Assembly (NCBI GenBank): GCA_019321725.1
Contig: CM033107.1
Location: 26,775,445-26,839,444, forward strand
Reading direction: 5' to 3'
Length of the DNA: 64,000 nucleotides
From: Paulownia fortunei
Taxonomy: Eukaryota > Streptophyta > Magnoliopsida > Lamiales > Paulowniaceae
Positions within the stretch are counted from its first letter, which is position 1. Each line of letters starts with the position of its first letter. Positions 39,885 through 52,038 of the stretch are shown in pieces. The position numbers and the translations under genes are program-made. The notes under the pieces were generated by a model. That model ran no database searches, had not been told where the DNA came from, and saw only the letters and a list, made by a program, of their open reading frames with translations.

Positions 39885-40414
39885 GAAGCAGATGATGTTA
39901 TGTTACCATCTACCTCATTATACCATATTGTGGAACTGTTTGATTGCCTAGTTGAACCTGTGAAAGCAGAAGTAAACTGTTTTTTTTATGGTAACTGTAA
40001 GTGCAAGTCATGTAAAAGAAAGGGTGAGGAGAGAGGCAAAACAATGATTGACTTTGTTTCAGTAGAAAACCTTTCCCACCTAATGATTTCTCCCACTGAA
40101 GTGGAATGTCAATTTGACAGTAGAATATTCATCAGTGGGTGGACCACCAAACAGCTTCTTTTATTTGTAAAAGACATGAGGAGCCCAGGATGGTGAGCTT
40201 GCTACTTGCAGACTTGCATTATGTGCTTCATTAAAGAGGAGAATTTATGGCTAAATCATGCATTGCTTTAGCTTCACTCTTACTCAAAATCCCATGAAAT
40301 GATCTCCAAATCTTCTTTTGGTTATCATATTCTGCTGCATTAGCACTGATCTTCTCTATTTCACCTGTGGCTTTTCTCTCCCTTCTCCTCCAGTGTGCCT
40401 ATCTGCCTTTTGCA

Positions 40415-41327
40415 ATGGGCACGCCAAAGCCCCCGAGAGGAAAGGTACCTCTATCGATAATTACCATCATAATTTGCTCGTTGGCCTTTGTCGCGCTCTT
40501 GTACACTGAAAGAATTAGTTCTTTGTCTTCCAGTGCCATTTTCAGGTTTAAGCCCTGTGCTAAAAGAAATGCTGCTAAGAAGTCTGTCACAGGTATACTC
40601 ACAATTAGTTCTTGAGTTTCTCCATCCCATAATTGACAATTATCTCGATGACATTGTGCTTTTCACTGTTTGACAGATAACAGAAATGTGGATATCAGTG
40701 CATTGAATTATGCAGCAGATGATCGATTTGACTTTGATCCAGAGGAATGCACCCTTGTTCATGGGAAATGGGTGTTCAATAGTTCGATTAAGCCTTTGTA
40801 TTCAGACAGGACATGCCCATATCTGGACAGGCAGGTTTCATGTGTTAAGAATGGAAGGCTGGATTCTGACTACCGGCACTGGGAATGGCAGCCTGATGAT
40901 TGCATATTGCCTAGGTTAGTTAGCTCCATTATCAAATGCTGTCATCAAATTAAAGCAATGAAATTGTGCATTGTTTCGGTACTGACTTTTGCAAACTCTT
41001 GAGTTGTGACTGATACATGCAGCTTTCTGCAATGACTTTTTATTCCAGGTTTGATCCTAAAAAAGCGCTGCAAAAACTTCAAGGGAAGAGGCTAATGTTT
41101 GTAGGGGATTCATTGCAAAGAGGACAATGGCAATCTTTTGTTTGCCTCGTTGAATCTGTAATACCACAAGAACAGAAATCCATGAAACAAGGCCGTACAC
41201 ATACTGTCTTCAAAGCCAAGGTGCATATAGATCAGCACTGGTTAAAATATTATCCTTAACGATCTACAGACTGAAAAGTAAAAATTTGGGTTTCTGCTGA
41301 AAAATCGAAGAACTTTACAAAGGTGCA

Positions 41328-41367
<40 letters not shown>

Positions 41368-42578
41368 ACACCATCCTCAACATATCAGATTTCTAAGCTC
41401 TAAACAGAGGTTGTTATTTTTGTCATTTCTTATAACCCGCCAGTATTGCACTTCAATCAAACCTCTCTCAAAGAGTTGAGCTAAAAATCTGTGTTATTCA
41501 TGTGTTGTTTTGAGTTTGTCAAACTTACTTTTTTCTTTTTCCTAATTCTTTAGGAATACAATGCAACGATTGAGTTCTATTGGGCTCCATTCCTAGTTGA
41601 GTCCAACTCAGATGTTCATATAATAGCAGACCCAAAGAAGAGAATTCTGAAAGTTGATTCAGTTGCCAAGCATGCCACACACTGGATAGGAGTGGATATC
41701 CTTGTCTTCAATACTTATGTTTGGTGGATGAGTGGCCTGAGGATCAAGTCACTGTAATATATATGTTCATGTTGATTTCACTACTAAGTACATACATTAA
41801 GCACTTGAGTCTTACACAGTCTAACAAACCGCAGATGGGGTTCATTTGCAAATGGAGAAGAAGGATATGAAGAACTTGACGCGCCTGTTTCTTACACACT
41901 AGGACTCAAAACATGGGCAAACTGGGTGGATTCACACATCAATCCCAACAAAACAAGAGTGTTTTTCACTACAATGTCTCCTACACATCAGAGGTCAGTC
42001 TTTCCCTATATCAAAAATAGTAGAACTCAGTGTTAATAGCAATAGCCATAAAACAGCTCAAGTATCACGTTTCAATTGTAGCTCCACCGCGAGAACAATT
42101 ATTTCTACATAAGGCAACAAAATCAAGCATAAACATCTTTATCAAGATGTTGGCCTGATTAAAAACTTGAATCTTAGACTAATATAAAAACATGACAAAT
42201 AAGTGCTAGCCTTTCAGCATTTTTTCAATCTCCAGGAGCGCAGATTGGGGCAATGAGAAAGGGATAAAATGCTTCAACGAAACGAAACCAATCACAAAGA
42301 AACGACACTGGGGGAGCGGCTCAGACAAGCAGATGATGAGCGTTGTGGCGGGTGTTGTGGCAAGGATGAAGGTCCCTGTTACGTTGATAAATATCACTCA
42401 ACTATCAGAATATAGAATTGATGCTCACTCATCAATTTACACTGAGTTGGGGGGCAAATTGTTGACAGACGAAGAAAAGGAAGATCCATTGCACTATGCA
42501 GATTGCATACACTGGTGTCTGCCGGGAGTTCCTGATACCTGGAACCGAATACTTTACGCACATTTCTTGTACTTGTAG
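40415..42578 (+). CDS. TBL-family polysaccharide O-acetyltransferase (PC-esterase)
   Basis: A Golgi enzyme of the trichome birefringence-like family, which acetylates cell-wall polysaccharides; the ESK1 (TBL29)-related branch acts on xylan. Six exons, 40415-40592, 40677-40914, 41049-41220, 41554-41753, 41835-41993 and 42236-42578, give 429 residues. A single N-terminal membrane anchor lies at about 10-28 ([19 protein letters not shown]). The Cys-rich TBL domain begins near residue 80 ([11 protein letters not shown]), the GDS motif is at 158-160 ([11 protein letters not shown]), and the C-terminal DxxH is D405-H408 ([15 protein letters not shown]). [14 protein letters not shown] matches ESK1 relatives closely. 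The ATG at 40415 is the first in frame. The exact TBL number is uncertain; TBL28-35 are likely. Confidence 0.93.
41331..41362. repeat. (AT)16 microsatellite in TBL intron 3
   Basis: Perfect AT run of about 32 bp within the intron between exons 3 and 4. Confidence 0.95.
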
Positions 42579-42743
42579 CAGAAACAGGACCCAGAAAATC
42601 AAAAAGATTAATGCCTTCCCATGTGTCATTTCAGCAACAAGATGTCAATGATGCATGATTTTCTCAGACCTGTGTTTTCGATTTGTCATTTGTTGATCAT
42701 CTGTTTGTTACTTGATTTTTTTGTATAGCCATTTCGATGATGT

Positions 42744-42749
42744 AATAAA
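42744..42749 (+). terminator. Polyadenylation signal of the TBL gene
   Basis: AATAAA lies 166 bp after the TBL stop codon in T-rich surroundings, fitting a plant near-upstream element. Confidence 0.5.
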
Positions 42750-42779
42750 GAACTACATTTCTGATTACTGATTCTTTTT

Positions 42780-43630
42780 TACTTTCTCTTGTAGTTTTCT
42801 ATCATTTTTCTTTTTCCCACTTCTCTTTCCTGATGTCCTAAGAGTTGAGCAGGTAAAATATATATGAGCTGTGCAAAATGTTCATTTTCAACTTATTTCA
42901 ACTATGTTTATTGAAAACAAAATATAATTCATCCGGATGACATGTTTGGAGAAAATTTGATTCTAATAATACAATCGCAACTTACTCTCCCCCCCTCCCC
43001 CCAACTTACACCCCTTGGAATGAGAAAATATACTAACAATAAAATTTCAGTATCTTGAGTTTTTTGGTCATAAAAAAAATTGAAATTTAGTCAGGAAAAC
43101 AAAAGAATTCTTATTATACATATTCTAAGATAGAAAGGAGAATGAAAATCAAATTTTTTATTTTCGAAATGAAGCGAGTTAATTTTTCAGTTGTACCAAT
43201 TCAGATTATTCAATATATTATATTTTAATATATTTTATTTTTTTGTCTAAAAAAAATTGAATTCCTGATAGTTAAATTAAATAATCACAACATAATAATC
43301 TTAATCTATTCCATACATGTGAACAAAGAAATCATCCAACATATTTATCCAATATGAATTAAAGCCAAAAAAAAAAAAGAAAAGAAAAGGAGAAGGTATG
43401 TTATAGGGCCTTTTAGGACGGGAATATTTAGGTTCAAGTTGGACATTAAAAGTGTGGCAAATGATTCTACCAATTTTGGACTTCTTCTTCCACAATATTT
43501 GGCATAACGGCCCAGTTTGGGTCCAATTTGTCCCCACATTAAATCCCAATTCTCTCTCAACAAAATCGGCCCACCAGCCCACCTCACTTTAAGAAAGTGG
43601 AAGCACAAAACAAAGATCATTTTTTCGTCG
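42780..43630. other. Intergenic DNA between TBL and the 72-residue gene
   Basis: AT-rich, with a C-rich run near 42990. GGGCC/GGCCC-like motifs lie near 43407, 43510 and 43570, the last two close to the likely promoter of the small gene. No coding region supported. Confidence 0.5.
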
Positions 43631-43669
43631 AGCGTCGTCCACGATTGCCGCCATCGAAGAATCCAGAAC

Positions 43670-43677
43670 TAGGGTTT
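43670..43677 (+). promoter_or_regulatory. Telo-box in the leader of the 72-residue gene
   Basis: TAGGGTTT sits shortly before a likely 5' UTR donor (TTTTCAG|GTAAAAG at 43700). Such boxes are common in leaders of plant housekeeping genes. Confidence 0.4.
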
Positions 43678-43788
43678 CTTTTTCCGGATCGCTTTTCAGG
43701 TAAAAGAAACCTGATTTCATCGAAATTTCATTCTTTATATATATTCTTTCTGTATAATTCATTTAGATTTCTTCATTTATTTTGAAGA

Positions 43789-45331
43789 ATGGCCGGAGGT
43801 GGAAATTTCATTCACAGAGTAATTTCTTATGTCGCTAATGAGCTTATCGTGAATGGACTTGCCAACAGGTAATCTAATTTTAACGTAAAGATCTCCACCA
43901 TCTGTTTGCTGTTGATGTCGATCTTTCCTTTTGAGATTATACTTGTTGCAGAATAACGAATCTGAAGCTGTTATTGGATAGGTTAAGTTGAATAGTGTAT
44001 TTTCTGTAGAGGTGTTTGCCGATGATGACTTCCGTAGGCTTGTAATGATTGCGGAGATGACCGCTATCTTTTTGTCAATATTTATCGGTCTGAGGCTTAT
44101 CCTTTATTTTTTGATTTATGGGCAGTCATTGTTGGATAGATTTCCCCCATTTTATGTTTGACACTACTGTTTACGTTGTTATGTTTAGCTGTAAAAGTCA
44201 TGCTTATGACTTATTTGGTGTTTTGCATTCTGCTGGATGCTTAGGAGAAGAGATTTTAGGCTCTGGACTTTGTAGGCTTGTCATGATTGCAGAGATGACC
44301 GCAGCATTTGCAATAGCAACATCATTGTCTGAGGCTAGCTTGCTCTATTTCTTAAACTTTTTGTGAAATCTATAAATCAGAAAAGCTAATGTTTGCTGTA
44401 TTCAGTTTGAGGCTGAGTTCTGTTTGTCTTTGTGCATATATGCAGACTCTTATTGTTATTGCCTTTGTTCCATTGATAGTTATGATTTGATGATGATATT
44501 GGCAAAATTTTCTGTTTCTTCCTAATTCCAAGCTTGATCACCAGTTTCAAATAATGACTGCAATAATATTGTTTCATCCCTCATAGAATGAATGGTGTGA
44601 TGACATATATGATGATTCTTTACATTGAGCAATGAATAGTAACTTGACAAGGTGGCTAAACCTTATTGTTGGCAAACATTATAAATTTAAAGAGATCAAA
44701 AAATTGCTCTTTCTCCATCTGTTACTCTTATTACCTTTTTACATATTTGGACATAAATACCGCCGTTCTGGTTGGCTTATCTTTTCCGTGTTTTAGAAGT
44801 GATTATTCTATTCATATAATAATGTATTTCACTTTTTCTCATATGAAGTTAATTGATGCACCCAGAAAACTAAAAAATTGAACATAAATTGAATACTAAA
44901 TAGTCCTTCCATCCTATTTTATGTTGGAAGATTTGGTGATATTATGAGTGAATAATTGTTCTAACATATGATATCCCAATTTTTTCCCAGCCCGAGATTC
45001 CAGAGGTTTGCAGTGAGGACATCAAAGAAGATGGAGGAATATTCTGATATCGGTATCTTGATTTTAATGTTCATTGCGTTGCTTTTGATTTCATATTTTG
45101 TTGATCCAGCTGATGCCTTTTTTACCAAATTCTTTGTATTTGCTTGATGCAGCTGCTCAGAAGAAGAAAGAATTAGCTGATCAAATGAAGGATGTGTCTA
45201 AGAACTTTGAGGTTGGTTTTCATCTAAAGTTGGTGTCGGCTATATTAACGTCCTTTATGTAGTAGGATTTGTTTTTCAAATTTTTAATAGAAGGACCCTT
45301 TACATGCTTGCAGTCATTCAAGAACCAGTGA
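43789..45331 (+). CDS. Small conserved-looking plant protein, 72 residues, function not recognised
   Basis: Four exons, 43789-43868, 44991-45052, 45153-45211 and 45314-45331, with matching phases encode MAGGGNFIHRVISYVANELI and continue through NGLANSPRFQRFAVRTSKK to end KNFESFKNQ. It has no signal peptide of the classic type. The first 27 residues could form an amphipathic or mildly hydrophobic helix, and residues 45-70 (AAQKKKELADQMKDVSKNFE) a charged helix, perhaps a coiled coil. A likely 5' UTR intron lies at 43700-43787. Clean splice sites at every junction and an intact frame across four exons argue for a real gene. A mitochondrial or membrane-associated role is possible but only a guess. 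Confidence 0.82.
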
Positions 45332-45559
45332 TGCTCGTTGCTGTTCTACTGGCATGAGAGTAGTTGTACAGTGCCTTTGATTTTTGCTTTACTATGGATA
45401 ATGATGAAGCTCTGCTGAATTTGCTTGGAAGATGAGGGTTTGTGTTGAAATTATGTGGTGTCCAATTATGTAGCGTACTAATAATGTAATTAGCCTTGAA
45501 GGTTTCCAAGCAAATTTGTTTGGTGACGGGTGTAATGGTTACCTATAGTGAAAAAAGAT

Positions 45560-46600
45560 CTTTTTAAATGGTTTCTTATCTTATGTTCTCCCCTTTTTCC
45601 CTTTGTATTGCCATTCCTTTATTTATCTCTTGGTAAGAGTTTATTGCATGAGCTCATGCAAAAATGGAATTTCTGCTATTTGAATTTAATTTTTCAACTT
45701 TCACCCAAATATACCTGTGCAAACCCACTCAAGTCCATGTTCGTTGGTTCAATGTTATTACAACTGCTAGAATTAACATTTTATAAACATGATGTGTAAT
45801 ATGGAAGATGTGCAATATCAATTACAATAGTGGATCGGAAAAGTTTTTTAAATGAATTTGCTTGAAGGTGCAAAAGAATTCAATTCCTATTGATTTCTTT
45901 TTTATCAAATTTTAGTTTGAATTCCTTGCTCACTTTAGTCTTTAATATATAACAAATCATCAATCAAAACTGATTTATAATTTTTTAACTTATCAGGTTT
46001 TAAACATTGAAAACGATAAATGAAGTTCGGGTGTGAAATTCAAACACTTTGATCCTTTAGAAATGTCAATGGATATGAATTATTTTTGCGGATTTGTGAA
46101 GTTATTTTAATTTTTTATTTTCACCCGTCCTGTTTCCAACTTGTCTTATTTAATTTATTTATTATTTATTTATTTTAATATATATAAATATATAATATTA
46201 TATTAAAAAATATCTTTTAATATTTTTAAAATTTTAAAACAAGCTTAACTCGATCCTTATGAATTTGAAATCCATATTATTTTTGATAGACTGAGCCTAT
46301 GATTTAACACTCCAAATTCGTTTCATCATCCTCCCGAATCTGCAACATGACAGACAGCAACTTTTGGTCATCCATGGATTTTGTTGTCATTTTGGACTCT
46401 TATTTTAAATTGATAATGCGTAATATTTATACGTTATTTCATAATTTCTATTAATAAAATATTTTTATAGATTAAAAAAATTACGTATATTCATAAAATA
46501 AAATAAGAATTTAAATAGAAAACTCAAAATGCTCGACTGTCTACGATCTGTATACGGGTATAAGTTAATTGCATCGCACCAGAACTACAATAGATCTCAC
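45560..46600. other. AT-rich intergenic DNA
   Basis: 3' flank of the small gene, then the promoter of the SCO1-type gene. No feature beyond AT-rich sequence with open frames of chance length. Confidence 0.55.
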
Positions 46601-46616
46601 AACATAAACCCAGCAC

Positions 46617-46624
46617 TAGGGTTT
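46617..46624 (+). promoter_or_regulatory. Telo-box upstream of the SCO1-type gene
   Basis: TAGGGTTT lies about 60 bp before the ATG. It is a frequent element in plant genes for mitochondrial and translation proteins. Confidence 0.4.
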
Positions 46625-46685
46625 TAGACGCACGAAACAGTAGAAATCCCCAAATCTTAGAAGAAGAATTTCATCGACATTGACG

Positions 46686-49600
46686 ATGGCTTCAGCATTT
46701 TTGCGGAACTTACGCCTCCGTCATATCTACAACTCCCTCAGTTCTCAATTGCGTTCCTCAAGATTTCATAGTCTTCCCGACAAATCACTACAGAATTCAC
46801 CCCGTACCTTACTCTCGCCGGAAATTTTCGCTGACAATCAATATAAATTGCTGCGTGCTTTTTCGATGAATCATCGGTTTTTGTGCACTACTAGTGTTAA
46901 TCAATCTTCAAGTTCAAATGTGAATGCGACGCCGACGAGTGGGTCGGCGGAGGGTAATTCTGGAAATAGGAATGATGGAGGGCAGAATTCCGGTGGATCA
47001 AAGAATACTTCTCAGGAAGGAAAGCCTGTCCGAGGAGGGGTATGTTTTTTTGCCTCACTCATTTTTGTTGTTGTTGCATAGTTTTTCTTTTTTGTTTTTG
47101 TTTTAATTCATTTATGCTTTATTTCAATTCTTCATAAGCATCTATTAGTTTGTGAAAATTTTCAGATTCATCTGAAATTTTGAAAAACAGATTTTTTTTT
47201 TTGTTTCCAATTCTTACTATATCCTCTTTCCGACATTCAGACGCATGTGAAAGATAAACAAAAAAAAGGACACTTTTCATGTTAGTTTGAGTATTAGTGT
47301 TTTGATAAAAAGTGAATGTCTTTTCTGGTGGTAGCCTGTTTCATGGATGAGCTTCTTTTTGCTTCTTTGCACTGGAGCGGGATTGGTATTCTATTACGAC
47401 AGGGAAAAGAGGCGGCATATTGAAGGTTAGATAACTATGGTGAGTTGGGTGGTTATTTTTTTGTTGTAGATATTAATGCTTTGAATACGTGATGTATTCA
47501 TTTCTCAATTTTGAGAATCTGATCTGAATTACCTAAGGTTTAATTGTTTTTAAGTGGATAGATTAAATTGCATGTGCTTTCTTTATTGTTTAGAGTATGA
47601 AAATATATACTATCTGAACATATAATTTTATAACAAGAACTGCAAATAGATTATTGTTTGTCTAGGGTTTTGTTAATGCAATGCCAAGAAATTGAAGTTG
47701 GCTTATTCTTGTTAACCATTTATAACTAGTGCAAAATGCATTTTTCCTGTGATCAAGTAGAAATTGTTTTTATGTTAAGACGATTTCAAAACCTAGTTTA
47801 GGTGGACTCGCATTTGGCCAACAGGGTTGTGCTTAACTAGGCCATACTTGGTATTAATATTCTTTCTTTGTACAGAGCAGAATTGATCATTAATCTTTGG
47901 CGTCGTTTTGATTTGTGCCATCTTTTTATGATGATAAGGATTTCCTCTTGTAGCATTGTTTTACTTTTTACTCGACCAAATTTAGTATGGATGTTGTCAC
48001 GATAGCATCATAATTGTAGTTAAAGTTTTGTTAGAAGGATTAGCAATGGCTACATTGCTGATCTTGGATTGGGTATTGCACTGAGACTAATTTTGTGCAA
48101 GCTTTTCAAGTAGTTAGTCTTTATTTGTTCTGCAATTTTGATTTTCTTTCTTGTACGAATATTGTCTCTCATACAATGTCACTTGTAGTTTTGAGAAGTT
48201 TTGTATTGAGAAAAGATGAGTTCATGTTTGAGCTCTTGTTTGTTTATTCAGAATGTTGTTTTTCTCTTGTCGAAATGCTCATATTTCAAGATTCAATGAG
48301 AAGACAGTATGTTGTATTTTCTTCGTGGGTTTATCATTGGTTTGATTATCAAAGGCCTATATTTAATGCTTGACCTTATAATCTTAAAAGCATTGAACAG
48401 AGTCTCTCTACTTCTTTATTTATAAATTATTTTTTGGTTGGGTAGGTAGGTGTGAGCCGGTGCCGCCGTGGGTGGTCGGTTGGTTTTGGATATTTGATAG
48501 AGAAGGGATTATCATTTTCCTTTCTTGTGTGCCAATTGATAGATATGCCTAGAACCTTTCTCAGGCATTGTTAGTTATTGTTATTTATTTGTGTATTGTT
48601 TCAATTGTATTCTATTGCCGGGCCTTTCTTTTAGGCCTAGTTCCTTTCTTTATCTTTCTTATGTCTTCAGTCACCATGTGTAAATTGTGATGTATGATCT
48701 GTAATAGAGTTTCACGCGTGATGTCTTGCAGGGATAAATGATGCTTCAAATGCAGTAAGACAGGGACCCTCCGTTGGGAAGGCGGCTATTGGGGGTCCAT
48801 TTAACCTCATTGATCATAATGGGAAATCCGTCTCTGATAAGGATTTTTTGGGAAAATGGAACTTGATTTATTTTGGATTCACTCACTGCCCTGATATATG
48901 CCCAGACGAGCTACAAAAGCTTGCATCAGCAATTGATAAAATAAGTTAGTTGACTTAGTATTTTTTGAGAACTCCCCCCCCCCCCCACACGCACACACAC
49001 TATCTGTAACCCGCAACCCAATAATGGGTTTTTGTGCATACTTATTGTAGTTTATTCTTGTATTGACTGCTATTAGTTTGCTAGCATACTAGGTTTCTTA
49101 TTTTTCTGCATTTGCAGAAGAAAAGTCTGGAATGGAAGTGGTACCAGTCTTCATTTCAGTTGATCCAGAAAGAGATACTGTTGAACAAGTTCACGAGTAT
49201 GTCAAAGGTAAATTTGGATATGAGATCAAGTGTAATACTACTGAAATCTTTTTGATTTTCTCCTGAATTAACTGTCATTGCTTTTTACTGTGCAGAATTC
49301 CACCCGAAGTTAATTGGCCTCACTGGTTCCCCAGATGAAATCAAGAATGTTGCACGTGCTTATCGTGTGTACTATATGAAGACAGAAGAAGAAGGTTCAG
49401 ATTATCTTGTTGATCACTCTATAGTCATGTATGTATAATCCTTCATCACTTAGATTAGGTCAAGGCTGAATCCTATTTCATAACTGCCTTCCATCTTATT
49501 AGTATGCTGTATAACTATTGCATGTCATGAGTCTCTGTTTGGATTGATTTGAGGTGGTTTTTGGAGAGAATATATCTTTTCCAGTCTTGCAACTTTTCTT

Positions 49601-50306
49601 GAGTCCCAAGGCATATTGAGATTTTAAGTGATTGTTCCTTGAAGCCATTAGGCGATACGCTGTTGGTCTTCCATTGAATAGTCATATCAAGAGGTTGATG
49701 AGGCACCAGTTTCATCAGACATCAGCATTCCACAGTATAGATAAAAAGGGTGGATGATACTTTTATATATTTTTGCTTGAGCAATAAGATTATGGAAATT
49801 CCATTTGGGATAGAGTACTTAGGGGACTTGGTTTGTATCCAGAATTCAAGATGTTAGGTGAAGCATGATAACTAAATGGTGATGACTGTCAATTGGCTGA
49901 ACGTTTTGAAATGGTAACACTGTCATTATGTTGTCCGGGGATTGAAGTGGTCTATCATCAAAGGTTCGCATAAATAGTCAGGGACAGCTCTCTAATTTTC
50001 AAATTTTCTTTATGTTTGGTTTTAATGTTCAAATTCCATCATTCATTGCATACATCCTTTTCTGGTTTAAGAGAGGGATTTACAACTTATTTCTACCAAG
50101 TTTGATGAACATTATATAACTTTATGGGACAGTGATTGTATCATGAATAAGATCGAAAAGTATTATTTCACTAACAACAACATTGCAGGTACCTGATGGA
50201 TCCAAATATGCAATTTGTGAAGTTCTTTGGGAAGAATTTAAATGCTACTTCACTTGCAGATGGAGTTATTCAGGAGATAAAGCAGCACAAAAAAGTGAGA
50301 GCATAG
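46686..50306 (+). CDS. HCC1: SCO1-type copper chaperone for cytochrome c oxidase (HCC1)
   Basis: An inner-membrane protein of mitochondria that delivers copper to the CuA site of COX2. Six exons, 46686-47039, 47335-47425, 48732-48944, 49118-49207, 49296-49428 and 50189-50306, give 332 residues. The N-terminus is rich in Arg and Ser with no early acidic residues, a mitochondrial presequence, followed by a Gly/Asn/Ser-rich linker. A membrane segment occupies about 120-139 ([20 protein letters not shown]). The thioredoxin-like domain carries the copper ligands CPDIC (C201, C205) and H290 in [13 protein letters not shown]. This intact copper site marks HCC1 rather than the HCC2 paralogue, which lacks these cysteines. 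Exon 1 starts at the first ATG of the frame. Intron 2 is long (1.3 kb). Confidence 0.95.
48974..48986. repeat. Poly-C run in HCC1 intron 3
   Basis: Thirteen C residues followed by a short CA-rich tract. Confidence 0.9.
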
Positions 50307-50419
50307 GATTCTTGCATTTTTCTGCTACAAAAAACTTTGATTCTCGAATTTTAAGCTACATTTTGCACTGCATCTATTGAAAATATCTTCTGTAAGAGTC
50401 AGAAAATTTTGACACAGTA

Positions 50420-52038
50420 GTTTGGGCTCTGTAGTTAACAAATAATAGTACTCGGAACAATAATATTGGCAATTTGAATGTCTTATACATGGCATGTGTG
50501 TCTGAATGTGAAAATTCTTAAATTAATTGAAGCTCTTGAGAAAACCAAAATGTTACTTCTGGTCAACAAGGCAAATAATTATCTGCTTGAGAGTGCAATC
50601 TAAGCCAGTAGCTTAGCAAATTTTGTGCTTGGGTTGATGCCAGGATATAGGTTATGAGTTCAGCTTGAGCTTATTGCTACTGAGACAAATATACAAGGCT
50701 TATATGGATGACTATTTTCTTTTACCTCTTGATATATATTCAAGTAAAATGCTTCTTTTGTTGGAATGCTTACAATGGCGCTCATAATTTTGCAAGAAAA
50801 GCATTTGGTCGAGTGAAAGGAAATTAGGTTACCTGATAATGTTAATATTATAACATCATAATTTTTGAAATACCAAACTGAGTAATAAAAATCTATCTTT
50901 CCATTAAAACAATAAATAGTGATATCGAGTTCTAGCGGCAATTCACGTTAGAAACTAAAAGTGAGATACAATAATAAATAAAGTGTTTTTTTGTTAATTG
51001 ATTGGAAGAACTTCACTCACATACGATAAGAAATGAAGATACATTTTGCGACTAGTTCATACTTAATTTAAGTTATTCTATTGTCGGATCCTTCAACTTC
51101 TGCTTTCTAGACAAGTGAACATTTTACTCACCATGCTAATACTATTTGATCAATCCTACACAAGTGAATGCACCATTTTCTTTTATATGCAGGATTGATC
51201 ACAAAAACATTAAGAATGTTAGTACCTTAGCGAGACAATTAATTCAGCGCTTTGCCATTCTAATTTTTTATTTTAAACCCGGCGACCAGCAATGAAAGCT
51301 AATAAAAAAACCACTCATTTCAATTTTTTCCTTTAGTTCTTTTATTTGGCAGGCATAAGGTGCAACACAATCTAACATAAGCCTTAGATCCTACAAACTT
51401 CAGCTAATTGGTAACAGGTAATAGACACCCTTAACTATATATTACAGTTAAAGATAAATATACCACTGGAAGAAGATGAACTTCTGCTGTGGCTGTGGCA
51501 TGCATCTGGATCTGGATACTCTCCTGTCCAGCAACCAGAGACCCAAAACCGAGCACTGTTGTCAGATAATCCTCATCTTCCATTAGGCATCTTGCCCCAA
51601 ATCAAGCCAAAGCCTAAATTCCTGTCTGATTGGCCAAAACAGAGCTCTTCTGATCTGTCTGTCAGGTAGTGACTATAAGCAACAATCTAGGTTGCTAGTT
51701 CCTGCAACCACCAAAAAAGAAGCAATTATTGTAAGAGGACTAAAACAAGCAATGATTTAGAAGTTGGGGCAAATACATATTGATTGGTCGAACAACATAT
51801 TTCTTACCTTACCTCAAATTCTAAGATCTCGACATTGTCATACTTGATAGTAATTAATAGTAAAACCATTCAAGTTTGATTTGCTAAGTTAATATACCAA
51901 GCTAGCAATTGACGTCGAACTAAAATTCAAGTAGCTTAATTCATTTCTACTACTAAAAATTAATTTACGATGCAAGTACACAATTACCTCTGGGGTCAAG
52001 TTATCGATAATACATGGAGTGCAGATCAGCCAAGCACA
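50420..52038. other. Region between convergent HCC1 and AMP deaminase genes
   Basis: Holds the 3' UTRs of both genes. On the minus strand a TTGCAG acceptor-like site near 51704, followed by about 200-300 bp of balanced composition, might be a spliced 3' UTR exon of the AMP deaminase gene. Otherwise I see no gene. Confidence 0.45.

Larger units (their letters stand above)
37488..40414. other. Intergenic DNA upstream of the TBL gene
   Basis: AT-rich DNA holding a 15-bp perfect tandem duplication (38986-39015), a possible hAT-like MITE (39498-39831) and a 16-bp tandem duplication (39853-39884). The open frame at 39867-40196 (109 codons) is unfamiliar and probably part of the TBL promoter or leader. 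Confidence 0.5.

Noticed and set aside
39867..40196. 109-codon open frame before TBL
   Set aside because: No family resemblance and no clear promoter of its own; it begins in the tandem duplication and ends at the TBL leader. It cannot be excluded without transcripts.
48095..48373. 92-codon open frame within HCC1 intron 2
   Set aside because: It lies wholly inside an intron of a well-supported gene and is AT-rich with unremarkable composition.
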